Shown here one piece after another: positions 47,408 through 58,744 of a stretch of DNA of 64,000 nt. The notes beneath the pieces were generated by a model. The model was given only the letters and a program-made list of their open reading frames with translations. It ran no database searches and was not told where the DNA came from. Position numbers and translations under genes: made by a program. The stretch's first letter is position 1. The number at the start of each line of letters is the position of its first letter. Origin of the DNA: Triglochin maritima (lineage: Eukaryota; Streptophyta; Magnoliopsida; Alismatales; Juncaginaceae); NCBI GenBank assembly GCA_963682175.1, contig OY821771.1, forward strand, positions 6,757,001-6,821,000. The letters are read 5' to 3'.

Positions 47408-50400
47408 ATGGACCCGTCGACGATCGCCCGGAAGACGTGGGAACTCGAGAACAACATCGAACCGGCGTCCCCCTCGTCGGACTCGATCTACTTCTACGAC
47501 GAGGCGGCGCAGCGGCGCGTCCAGGACGAGAAGTCGTGGGCGCAGGACCCGCACTTCTTCCGCCGCGTCCGCATCTCGGCTCTGGCGCTCCTCAAGATGG
47601 TCGCGCACGCCCGCTCCGGCGGCACCATCGAGATCATGGGGGTCATGCAGGGGAAGATCGACGGCGATAGCTTCGTCGTCATGGACGCCTTCGCGCTCCC
47701 GGTGGAGGGCACAGAGACGAGGGTCAATGCGCAGGCCGATGCGTACGAGTACATGGTCGATTACTCTCAGACTAACAAGCAGGTATGGAGTTAGGGTTGG
47801 AAACGGAGCAGATATATGTATTTATGTATTTGTATATGTGTATTTACGCAACGGATAAGAATGTGAATTGTGACGAATTGGATGAGAATGAAGAGACAAT
47901 CGGATACGAATAAGAATTGAATATTATCACATGAAGATATTAGTTTGTGATTTAATGGAAAGTCTTCCAATTGAGGATTGCTACTCCTAGACCAACACCA
48001 ATTAAAAAACCCTACCCCTAGACCAACAAGCAGGTATAGGATTATTTTTGTGTTTGAAAACTAAAGCCCTCTTTTGTTGTTGAAAACAGAGTGGGTACGA
48101 ATACTTCTGTATTGGTGTACTTGTAAACATAACAGATACTTATATGAATTGGGATAAAATGAAGTGATAATCGAATGCGAATAAGATCGGATATTATTGT
48201 ATGAACGTATTAGCTCGCAAGTTTATGAAAAGTCTTCAAATTGAGGATAGCAACAAGGAGGTATGGTATTTAGGGATTGTTTTGTGTTTGGAAGTTGGAG
48301 CCTTGTTTGTGGTTGTCGTGAAACCTTAAATTGAGACTTTTGATTCTCACTTAGGGCTTGTCTAGAAAGACCATAATAACATGGATTTTAAGAAAATATG
48401 TATCTAGGAAAACTAGGTTTTCAAACCCACAAGTAGTGTTTGGAACACCTCACATGTTACATTCTAAGTTTGTGTCTTTCAGACTATAATGTTTCCGAAA
48501 ATGTGTTTTTGAAACACGAAATATAAATTGGATGCCAAATTGAACAATACAACAACAACAAAGCCTTTAATCCAAGATTGAACAATGTATTTTTGAATTA
48601 AAACTCCAAAACCTTTATTCACCAACCTTAGTAGTTTGAGGATGTGGAGGATTACTTGAGAGGTCATATTGACATATGTGGAATAACTATGAAAATGTAT
48701 TTTTCTGGGGATGTTTGCAAGTATAGTTTGTGGTGCTGACTTATGTTTGTGGATGAAATTGGACCCCTAGTTCATTGCACCTCTAATAGGATGTCTGAAA
48801 AGGTGAAAATGTGGTTACTTGAACCTAAAATATAGAGAAGTAGGAAAGTCTGTTTTTTTGGATATTGAAAGTAAGTGTGGCGTGTTGTGGGGGTTAAGTT
48901 AGATAAATCGAGTTGAAGTGTTAGATAAAAACCAATTTTTAAGTGATACATTATGTTGTCGTAGCTTGTCAGGTAGCTAGGTCATCTTGTAATTCGCACC
49001 TACTATTTGTGCATGAGATTGATAAACAACTTTGGTTTTCTGGAATGTGTCAGTGTGTTTTAATTCAGTTTTTTTACGCATTTTCTCTAATTATATGAGA
49101 ATTTAGTTGTGTGGCTGCTTACTCTGGTTTTGTGACTTCACCACATGCAATGCTGTATGGGACGGTGCAATCTGAACTTAGTTGTAGAATTCCAATTCGT
49201 GATTCTTTGCTTGAATATGGTGGGTTACTCTTAGTGTAGTATGAATGTATGAAGATGTCTGTTCTGTTCATGCTTGAAACCCTAGATAGGTTTTTTTAGC
49301 ACTGGATTGTATTTTAAAGGTTCTGTTCTTTCCCATTTTCTAGACAGTATTTGTTGACACGTGACTTTTCCAATTTCCTACCCTACATAGTGATTTTTAT
49401 TTGGCATGTGGTAGAAACCTCAATTCATTTGATATGCAGACGTTAAATTGTAGTTTGTCCATTTTTGGAAATCTAGTCTGCTGGTTTTGACTTTTCTGGA
49501 GCCCTAGATTGATAAGCTGTTGATTCCTCAGGGGAATTCAATTGCTTCTAAATGTGGTTGCCTGATTTTGGGTTTTTCTTGAACTTGTATTTGACAGCAA
49601 TAGTGATTTATGACCGGAATCCTAATATGTTAATTTGTCTTTCTAAAAGCTTAAATCTGTTATTGTTTAAGGACTATTCTTGCTGTAGACTATTGGTTCC
49701 TAGTGGGTTTGATGTATTAGAGATGGTAGTTTTTTGGCAACTTTTGCCTGCGTCGTAGTGGTGATCATTTTAGGTGAAACTTAAAGAAAGTTGAGACTTG
49801 AGATATCAAGAGGAGAACTGGGCTTGTTGATTAACTTGTGTTGGACGAAGTGTTTTTCTTTTCTTCATGCTGTGAATGAAAAGCTCCCTTCAATCTAATC
49901 TGATTTGGGTTGATTTTAGGCTGGACGATTGGAGAATGTGGTTGGGTGGTATCACTCACACCCAGGTTATGGATGTTGGCTCTCTGGTATTGATGTGTCG
50001 ACACAGATGCTGAACCAACAGTATCAAGATCCATTTTTTGCACTTGTTATTGATCCAACAAGGACTGTTTCTGCCGGGAAGGTAGATATTGGCGCATTCA
50101 GGACATATCCGCAAGGATACAAGCCTCCTGATGAGCCTGTTTCTGAGTACCAAACTATCCCACTCAACAAAATCGAAGACTTTGGGGTTCACTGCAAACA
50201 GGTACTTTCTTGTTTTCACTGTTTGTACCTTGTATTTGATTATTGTACTTGGACTATATAGAACTGTATAAATGATGGATAAGATCTGATAATTTTTCTC
50301 AACTGTTTCTACTAAAATGCAGTACTATTCCCTAGATATCACATATTTCAAGTCTTCCCTGGACTGCCACCTGCTGGATCTTCTCTGGAACAAGTACTGG

Positions 50401-51569
50401 GTTAATACCCTCTCTTCTTCTCCCTTATTGGGCAGCAGAGATTATGTTGCTGGTCAAATATCTGATTTAGGTGAGCCCATCTTATTTCTGAATTGTTTAG
50501 TTCAGGCCTCATTTTATCCAGGTGGTTGTGTATGTCACAAATGTTGAACCCTGACTATGGCATGTTATGGTGCATTCATATTTGTGTAGCTGAAAAGCTG
50601 GAACAAGCAGAGAGCCAGATGTCACACACCCGCTATGGATCTTTTCTCATGCCATCCCAGCGTAAAAAGGAGGTAACTTTCGACCACAACACTATTTCTG
50701 TTTCTCATGTGGTGCCATTGTACATCATTGCATTATAACTTTGTTTCTGATTTCTTCGTCCTTAAATTATGTTCCTTCATCTATTTCTATTTCTCATGTG
50801 ATGAACTTTGTTTCTGATTTCCTTCATCATTAAATTATGTGCCTTCATCTATTTCTGTTTCTTCATCATAAATTATCAGTATCACTCTTCGAGCATTTCT
50901 TATTTCCTTATTCTTAATGGATGTAAGGCTATCTTTTTTGTGTTCATAACCGGTTAAATTGTGCTCATTTTTGTTATCCCTTTGGCCATCATTCAGCCTT
51001 CCTTGGAAAGAACCTAGTATATTTGTGTTATCTAAATGAAATGGTATGATTGTATCCTACAAGAAAGACCCAAAGATGTTAGAAGTTTGAAGGTTGTGTT
51101 GTTTGTGGTGGATATGCAAGTTTTCAGTAAATGTTTTGAAACCTTGTGTTTGTAATACAGATGCTGGCAACTGTAAATAGTATCAAGCACCACACACCAT
51201 GTCATCATTTTATTGTATTTTCCATGAATTTTTCCTCATCATTTTGATGGTTCCATCCTAATGTCTATCTAATTGTTCTGCAGCAAGAGGAATCTCAACT
51301 TGCAAAAATTACCCGTGATAGCTCCAAAATAACTGTTGAGCAAGTACATGGTCTGATGTCACAGGTGATATACCCCATATTCCGTCTTCAAGTTTATGTT
51401 GTTTGGCTTCTGAATTATGTTACTGTATCTGCTTACAATTTCACATCTTTGATTTCGTAAGGTTATCAAGGACACACTTTTCAACTCTGTGCATCATTCA
51501 CACCGAGCAGACCAAGTTCCGAGTCTTCCGACTAATTCTTCTGGACCAGAACCCATGGTAGAAGCTTGA
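47408..51569 (+). CDS. CSN5: COP9 signalosome subunit 5 (JAMM deneddylase)
   Basis: Catalytic subunit of the COP9 signalosome; removes NEDD8/RUB1 from cullins and so regulates cullin-RING ubiquitin ligases. Six exons: 47408-47782, 49920-50201, 50323-50470, 50590-50672, 51284-51364, 51462-51569; 1077 nt, 358 aa, the usual size. The start [16 protein letters not shown] is the conserved plant N-terminus, although the frame is open further upstream. The MPN+/JAMM site is complete: Glu75 in GTIEIMGVM, His137 and His139 in [14 protein letters not shown], with Asp150. Further blocks are [20 protein letters not shown] and the C-terminal helices with [17 protein letters not shown]. Exon 1 is strongly GC-rich, the others are not. 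Intron 1 (2.1 kb) contains imperfect internal duplications that copy the exon 1 donor. The gene converges on the ACT-domain gene. Confidence 0.97.
47771..48290 (+). repeat. Tandem duplication at the CSN5 exon 1/intron 1 boundary
   Basis: ACTAACAAGCAGGTATGGAG at the true exon end recurs as GACCAACAAGCAGGTATAGG (about 48021) and AGCAACAAGGAGGTATGG (about 48249). Each is followed by GGATACGAATAAGAATTG-like and AAAGTCTTCCAATTGAGGAT-like sequence. Units are about 230-250 bp, so intron 1 carries decoy copies of its own donor. Confidence 0.65.
48549..48576 (-). mobile_element. Extremely short SINE tail with target duplication
   Basis: A 28-bp insert, on the minus strand CTTGGATTAAAGGCTTTGTT followed by GTTGTTGT, is flanked by ATTGAACAAT at 48539-48548 and 48577-48586. 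Same tail as the insert at 709-753. In CSN5 intron 1. Confidence 0.7.
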
Positions 51570-52729
51570 CTGTCTGATTGAAGCTCGTAATTTGTGATGT
51601 TAATTTGATGAGGAACCATCTTCTGCTGTAGTAGATAAATGTTATCTTCCACAGGGCGTGAGCAATCCAGGAAGAGACTTTGCTGCTGTTTCAGAGTGAT
51701 CATTTTGATAGTCATGCCATTTAGTTTCAGTTCTATATAAATGATGTGGTATTTATGCTTCAGCTGTAGATTGCAAATGATATCTTTGATTATATATACT
51801 TTCAAATGGTAGATTGTCAGCTTCGAACTGTAATAGAAAAGGATTCCATTGTGCACTCCAAGCGTCAATGTAGTTTGTGCATGTTAAACTAAAATAGTCG
51901 AGAGAAGGGATCAAACCCTTCAAAAGTATTAATTTGATAATCATTGATATTAAATATGTAATGATTAATCCAAATGGTAGATCTTGTTTTATAACACTAC
52001 GAGTATGCATGTTAAAATTTCTACAATTTAAATATTGTTTTCTTAAGATCAATGGTGCCAAATTTGTGGTAATTTCATGCTGAACTCCGATATTCGTCGA
52101 CATGTATGCCTATGCTGTGTCAGAAGATAAATTTTGTGGTTTGGATTCAATTAGCACTTCAAGTTTTGAACTACCAATAAAGGAAAATTGATGTCAACAT
52201 GTTTAAAGAGTAATAAATTCCCTCAATAGTGAAAAAACAAATAAAATTTAACAATGAATATAAGCAAGTCGTTAATTTTGTAACTATGTAGACCCAACTA
52301 AGTCAACTTCGCCGATTAAGAGAGAACAAGTTTTACTTTTGATAATTTGAGATTGAAGCAGCAAAATATCACTTACTCCACGAGCAAAATGCCATTTACC
52401 TTTTTCTTTCTTTGGAAAAACCGGTCATATTCAATTGTTCAAACAAGTCAGCTAATTTTCACGAAGCGCACACGTACTATGTATACTTCGTGTAAGAATT
52501 TAGTTAGAAAATATCCAAACAAAATCCGAAAGGGGAAGAAAGACGACATAGATAGAAGCTCCATACTAAGAAAAAAATACTGCATATTTGGTTATTAAAT
52601 TTCGTTCGGTAACAAATAGCTGATTCAAACGCCCACAAATACAGAATGATTTGTTGTTGAACAGTTGGATCTTCAAATCTTTGCACATAAAAATTAAGAA
52701 CCAGAGACCCCTTGAAGACTTCAGCATAA
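51570..52729. other. Convergent 3' flanks of CSN5 and the ACT-domain gene
   Basis: No coding region. Should contain both 3' UTRs. Open frames at 51494-51868 and 51753-52103 (minus) show no domain. Confidence 0.55.
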
Positions 52730-55700
52730 TCAAAAACTTGCCTCCTCTGTGGTTGGCCTCCTTAAGAAGTACCTCAAGCTATTAGCAAGAACCTGAAAGG
52801 CAAATTGACCATATTTCAGTTAAAGGGTTGGATCAACTATTTCTTTCATTATCAATAAAAGTTTACAAAGTAAACATGATAATGCACATATCTGACGACA
52901 GTGCATAAATTAACCAACAATGAGAAACTAAATGGAACATTTTTTTCCAGACTAACAAATTTCACATTTTTAGGATTACATCACTACTGGGGGAGAAGGC
53001 ACGCGTGGGGAGACTGATAAAGACCAACCAATATACCAAGCAGGGCATAAAATGTAAGTGAAATTAACTTGGATACGAATAGCGAACCACTAGGATTTCA
53101 CAGATTGCTCGTTAAGTCGGTTTAGGAAGGACATTCATCGGATGTTGTGTTGAGAAAAAACAAACAGTATCCTAGGAACATTAGATGAGCACCAATAATC
53201 AGTGTATCAACTTTTATGCGTCATGTTTTTCAGAGCAACAGGTTAAGCTGAGTTACTTAAGTACCTTTAGATGGAAAAAAGGTATTTGGTCAGTACTTCA
53301 GGATATGGCTATTGCTTATTGTGGACAAGCAAAACTCAACGTAGAAAATAACTCTTGTGGTAGTAAAAAATGGAAAGAGGGTTTTTACTTGCTGCAATGG
53401 CTTAATAATGGCCTTTCCACGATAACTGACGTGGAACTTTGCCTTGGCCAACAGACCCTGAATGTTTGCAAAAAAAAAAAAAGAAACAGTCAGAGGATGC
53501 ATGATAAAATTTGGATGGTGGATGAAATATTAGGAAGAAAACTACCTCCGTATCAAACTCTCCTGATTCAACTGAGACACTTATGTCTGTAATGATCTTA
53601 ACAAGATCTACTAGCAATCCTGGACGATCTGCAGCTTCGACGAGAAGTAAGCTAAAAAGATGAAAACAATGTATAACTTTTTCTCCCTTTTAGAATATGA
53701 AAAATTATACCACATATTTCAAAGCTCGATTTGTATCTCAAATATTATATTACTGACACCACTGTTATACTTCAACTAAATTCAGTTGGACAAGGTAGGA
53801 AGTATGAGTTATAAAAAAAATATTGACTAACGGAGCCTTTCAACTATATAACTCAAACAAGTATATATAACATTTCTAGAGCACACCAGAAAGGTGTTTT
53901 CAAGAGAGATGGTGAGCCAATGCGGATAAGAGTACAATGAAGCATACCTACGGTCGGGACCATCATCGTAAACCTTTACATGTGTTGCAATATCCACATC
54001 AACCTGAAAATAATATCCACAATTAAAACAAGTTAAACAAATGATAAATGCACGAAGCATTTACGCTAATAACCTGAGAACTCAAAAGACAAAAAATAAT
54101 AAATACTTGAAGGTAATGAGTCTAATGACATGAAAATAATAAAAGCACCGACTTTCAGAATATTGAATGCAGAACTCAAAGACGTCAAAAAAATGAATGC
54201 ATGATCCAAGAACATCAATTTGCTGGAGAATTTTTTTAGAAAGTAAATATATAGGATTATAAAAAAACTTTGAAATGGAAAGCAAGAAGCTAGCACGCCC
54301 ATTCTGTTTCTTATATATATTTCATTTTTGAAAATAAATTTTAGAAGTTAGAAGTAACACTTGGCTCCTCAAATTGGACAGGTATGGAGTTCCATGGACC
54401 AGATTCAGATTTTAGCATTAACTGACCTTCTCGGTAGGCTGTTCCACTCCAAATGCTGCCCCCATTGCCAATTGGGCGCTTGATTCCTATTCCCGATTAG
54501 AATAAATCAGACAAATATCCCAAAGCAGAATACAGTTCTTCAATGGAGAATTATGAAAGATCAATTAGCCCTGGCTATTGTTACCGGATGGTATTCCAGT
54601 AAGTTATTTATGATTGTCAGGCGTATTGCCTCTAACAGCTCAGGGTCTTCAACTTTGCGTCCAGTCGACCTACACATCAGATGGACTGATTAACAATTTC
54701 TATGAAGAGGTTAGTTTAATAATGATATCCAAATTTTCCTACATATAAGATGGAAGACAAAATACTAAAAATTGATAATGATTTCAAAGTACTAAAAGTT
54801 AAGAGTGCTTACACTTTAGTGATAGCAAACTTGTTGTGCTTGCCAGAAGAGTCCAAGTAAACTTTTGCTTTGACAACATTAAGCCCTAATTCTTTTAGAG
54901 CACTCATCTTCAAAATTAAAAAAGAAGAAGATAAGAATTACTGCAAGCACTATTCTAATGGATACACAATTGTTTTTGTAAGCACTATATCAGATTAAAC
55001 GCATGCCAGTGAATTGCATGGTACTGACAATCTAGCAGCTAGAAAACCCTAGCACACAATGTCAGAGATGCATTTCACATACAGTGTCAAGGAGAGCTCC
55101 AAGTCGATCGCCAAAGGTAATCTCCACAACGGTTGCATCTGGATCAGAATCCTGGTCTATTATGACTTTTGGGGTGGGAACATTTTCTGTTGCTTTGGGG
55201 CTTCCATCCTGAACATGCAACAAATCGATCAACAAAATGGATTTTCAAGTTTAATATATAAACATCTTTTGTTTTACTACCTCAGTGCTTGTTGCAGATG
55301 TAGATTTGATGATTTTAAAAGTCACAAGAGATGGGAATCTGACAAACCTAAAGGCCACGTAAAAGAGTACAACAATTAGATGAAAAGAAAGTAAAAATGA
55401 CAAGAGCTAGCTCCACGAGAAAAATGACAGACAAGAACAATGAAATGAGGGATTTCGACCAACGACATTTACTCGATAAAATTTGCGCGAAACAACAAGG
55501 AATCCAGAGAAAGAACATCAAATTTCACAACCCACAATAAAGAAAAACCGACAAAACCCATGCTTTCTCCTCAAAACTTGGCAAATCCACCACAAAATCA
55601 CGAACATAACACAAAACTCGAAAAAATAACAATCCACACCACTTCAAATCCACCAAAGCCTACCAAAAAAAATTGAAACAAATTTCACTACCCAAAACCA

Positions 55701-56158
55701 AAAACACAGGGAAGAACCAAACTTTTACCTCACAACTTCAAATTGAGGACAAAAACCACAAATCTACCAAAGCCTACACACACAAAAACCTCAACAATTT
55801 TCACAACCCAAAACCAAAACACAGAAAAGAACCAATCTTTCACCTCACAACTTCAAATTGAGGACAACTACCACAAATCTACCAAAACCTACACACACAC
55901 AAAAAAAAACATTAACAAATTTCCCAACCCAAAACCAAAAACACAGGAAAGAACCAATCTTTCACCTCAAAACTTCAAATTGAGGACAAATACCACCCAA
56001 TTAGACCACACTCAAGTCAAAACACATCCAATTCACAAAAAAAGATCCAATCTTTCTCATCCCTACCTCCCACTGGAAGGCCTCCAAGCGGGCCCTACCA
56101 ACCTCCGGCCGCTCCGGAAAGAAGCCACGACGGCGGCGCTTCCGATGGCGACCACCAT
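52730..56158 (-). CDS. ACT-domain repeat protein, ACR11/ACR12-like, probably plastid
   Basis: Small plant protein with two ACT domains (amino-acid-sensing folds) and no catalytic domain; relatives act in plastids and one is linked to control of glutamine synthetase. Ten exons (5' to 3'): 56158-56067, 55347-55281, 55208-55083, 54907-54813, 54669-54585, 54486-54427, 54003-53948, 53651-53546, 53457-53389, 52792-52730; 819 nt, 272 aa. The N-terminus ([19 protein letters not shown]) is basic and lacks acidic residues, like a transit peptide. ACT1 is at about 79-150 ([16 protein letters not shown]), the linker has [20 protein letters not shown] and [15 protein letters not shown], and ACT2 is at about 194-260 ([20 protein letters not shown]), ending [14 protein letters not shown]. 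All junctions keep frame. I cannot decide between ACR11 and ACR12 orthology. Confidence 0.92.
55675..56000. repeat. Minisatellite in intron 1 of the ACT-domain gene
   Basis: Nearly three copies of a 117-121-bp unit containing CACAACTTCAAATTGAGGAC (about 55732, 55849, 55970), ACCACAAATCTACCAAAGCC and CAACCCAAAACCAAAA. It ends about 65 bp from the exon 1 donor. A 153-codon frame on the plus strand here is a product of the repeat. Confidence 0.8.
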
Positions 56159-56330
56159 TCTGGCCCTAAACCCTAGAGCTGTGGAGATAAGGGTGGAGTT
56201 GTGATCTGCATGTGTGGTGGGTTATGAGAATTATTTGTATGGATTGGATTTGGAGGCATCGTTTTCATCGCACTCCACTCCTTCCATATCTCATCTCTCT
56301 CTCTCTTGCTTTGCTTGGTTGGTTGTGTTT

Positions 56331-56340
56331 TATTTTTATA
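56331..56340 (-). promoter_or_regulatory. TATA box of the ACT-domain gene
   Basis: The minus strand reads TATAAAAATA 173 bp upstream of the ATG at 56158. A GA-rich stretch and the word CTAGGGTTTAGGG lie in the predicted leader. Confidence 0.45.
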
Positions 56341-56484
56341 GAGGAGAGAGAGAAAGACGAGGAGATATGGTGGATTTTGTGTTCTTTTGGGTTGTGTTAG
56401 TTGTTTGTTGCGAAATCTCCCCAAATAGGGAATCTTAACAGGGATATGCTATCTATGCTTCCATATTTCATTCTTTCAACGAGA

Positions 56485-56735
56485 GAGAGAGCATAACTCG
56501 GTTCGGTCCGGATCGAAACCAACCGGTCCGGGTTTCAGTCTGGATCTCGGAAGGGATTTGGGTTTCGGTGCGGTCCGGTCTGATCTCGGTCCAAACTCTA
56601 AAAATTCCTACAAATATTTGGTCCGGGTTCGGTCCGGATCGAATATGACCGGTCCTGTCTTCGGTCCGGACCCTGGAGAGAATCCAGGTCCGATCCGGGT
56701 TCCGTCCGGTACAGACCGTATTGACTTACGTCAAT
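56485..56735 (-). repeat. GGTCCGG-rich promoter-proximal repeat, copy 3
   Basis: Reverse complement of the family: read on the minus strand it runs from GGTCTGTACCGGACGG to GAACCGAGTTATGCTCTC and aligns along most of its length with copy 1 at 18107-18345. It lies about 145 bp upstream of the TATA box of the ACT-domain gene. Confidence 0.65.
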
Positions 56736-57627
56736 AGTTCAACTATTGGTATTTCATACTTCGTGATTATACGTGAGTTTCAATAAATATGATTTTGCAA
56801 TTCTTGTGTGTATTTAGGTCTTGCAAGTAGTAGTGGATTACTTCCGGTTTAAATTTCGTTTTCATATTGAGCGTTGGAAAATTCTGAATCATCAAACAAA
56901 TATATTTCATTTTGATAAATCCCCTTGCCCCGCCCCCAACTCCTTGCCTCAAAAAGTTCTCATTCAAGGGCTCGTCTAAATTGGACCACAACTAGAATTT
57001 TGGCTGGGAGATGACAGATCTTGTTCGGGGAAGATGGATATTGCTTTATTCCTTTTTTTAAATATCATTTTTAAGTTTTTGGGGTTTACTTTATTTTCGG
57101 TGGGAATGATTATTATAATTAATATCAGGAATATTCGTTATGTTTGTTGTAATTGGCAAATGATTTTGCTGTTCGTGTTTATTTTCATAATGTGGATGTA
57201 CCTGTTTTAATGAAAGAACAACATAGAATAAGTGCAATATGTAAAATATAATTAATACGATAAGAAATGTGTATGAATGCCCATAATTTATGGGACCCCT
57301 ATACACGGACGCGGACGTTCGTGACGCGCCTCAAGTGGCAATTCAACCGTGGCGAGTCAGCGTCCAATCAGCTTGATTGGTCGCTCTCTCCCTACGCGCC
57401 TTTTTTTCTTTTTTTATAAAAATCGACGGTTCTTTGCATACGACGGTTCATTTCCAAATTTGAGATTAGACAGCGTGCATACACTAGTGTGACGACGGTT
57501 CGGGTGTCGATGAAGGAAACGAAAAGACCCATCGAAAAGGAAAATAAAGTCCATCTTTGCGTCTGTACCTGTGAACGGAGAAAGCCGAAAAATAGTTCCT
57601 CTCGGTGTGTTTCACAACAAAACGAGA
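56736..57627. other. Intergenic, nothing recognised
   Basis: AT-rich up to about 57295, then a more GC-rich stretch (57300-57560) with GACGCGGACG and CGACGGTTC words leading to the pseudogene. No coding region supported. Confidence 0.5.
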
Positions 57628-58387
57628 ATGGATTCGCCGAGTAATGTTGTCGCTCCCGAAGTTGTGGCTGAGCAGGTGGGTCGATTTAGGTTTTTGATCG
57701 GGGCTGGATTTGTTATTTACGAACTTTCGTTCGTTTTTTTGTTTGTTTTAGGGAAGCACCTACTACTTCCGGGAAACGAAGTGTGGTTGGACGACAATTC
57801 AAAAGCAGTTCGGTAGGATGAATGACGTCGAGAAGGAGGTTTTTCGGGGGACCGCTTTCAGTCACTTCCTACATTTTCCGAACATTCCAACGGACACTGA
57901 AATACTGGGTTGGTTCGTCGAACACTACGACGCGAAGGATGTGAGGCTGAGAATATGATCAGGGGTAGTCCCCCTTACAGTTGAAGACGTTGCCCTAATT
58001 CTTGGGTTAAGAGTGCGTGGGAAGACAATTGTTATGGAACCCACGGGCGTACAGAAGCGAGACTAGGTGAACCTTGACAACACTCAACTATTAGGTCATC
58101 TGACTGCAACTAGTGTGATGGGCGACCCTGAGGAGTACGTCTGACTCCTTATTTGTTTCATCTTCAACCATTTTTTGCTCTTCGATGGAACACTTCGGAC
58201 CAAAATGTGGTTCATGAAGCATTTGAGGGACATCAAACGCATCAACAGATATGCATGAGCACATGCAGTTCACGCAACCCTGGTTCGGGGTCTGGAGGAA
58301 GTCAGCTTAGAACTGCAGGAAACGAGATCAGTCGGGAACTTCATTATGAAGTAGGGTTGCGTCGATGGTTGTGTAGCAATACTACAG
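57628..58387 (+). pseudogene. Plant mobile domain (PMD) protein pseudogene, 5' part
   Basis: The PMD family includes MAIN/MAIL-type proteins and transposon-carried genes. A possible exon 1 (57628-57675) joins with frame to a long second exon (57752-58387) that ends at CTACAG/GTAAAC. Recognisable text: PLTVEDVALILGLRV, WFMKHLRDIKRINRYA, AHAVHATLVRGLEE, GCVDGCVAILQ. The exon has five in-frame stops, at 57956 (TGA), 58064 (TAG), 58142 (TGA), 58256 (TGA) and 58352 (TAG), but no frameshift. Where family context is clear (YA-stop-AHAV), the stop replaces Trp. No later exons were found; a minisatellite follows. Non-functional. Whether it was once a host gene or a transposon passenger is unknown. Confidence 0.75.
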
Positions 58388-58397
58388 GTAAACAATT

Positions 58398-58645
58398 TTG
58401 TCCGGAATATGTTGTCTGTCTATCCAGAATCAGTTGTGTATGTCCGGAATATAATGTATGTCTGTCCTGAATAAATAGTTTGGTCTGTCCAGAATAAGAT
58501 GTTCTGTCTGTCTGGAATACGTTGTGGGAATGTCCAGAATAAGTTGAGTCTGTCTGGAATAAGATGATTGTTTGTCCGGAATACGATGTCTGTCTGTCCG
58601 GAATAAGTAGTTCAGTCTGTCCGGAATAAGACGTTCTGACTGAAG
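58398..58645 (+). repeat. Minisatellite, about 11 copies of a 20-23-bp unit
   Basis: Units of the form TGTC(C/T)GGAATAAG followed by variable GTTCTGTC-like sequence. It begins directly after the donor-like end of the PMD pseudogene exon. The 101-codon minus-strand frame here merely translates the repeat. Confidence 0.85.
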
Positions 58646-58744
58646 GCAATGTGTTCTAAAAGTTTTTTACTTTTAAATGTCAATTATTATGAATTGAATG
58701 AGAAATCATTTTGTTCCTTATTTATGTTATTCGTCTTTTAGAAG

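Noticed and set aside
55743..56204. 153-codon plus-strand open frame
   Set aside because: It translates the 117-121-bp minisatellite in intron 1 of the minus-strand ACT-domain gene and overlaps its exon 1; it has no domain.
58344..58649. 101-codon minus-strand frame with repeated YSGQT-like words
   Set aside because: Direct translation of the 20-23-bp minisatellite.
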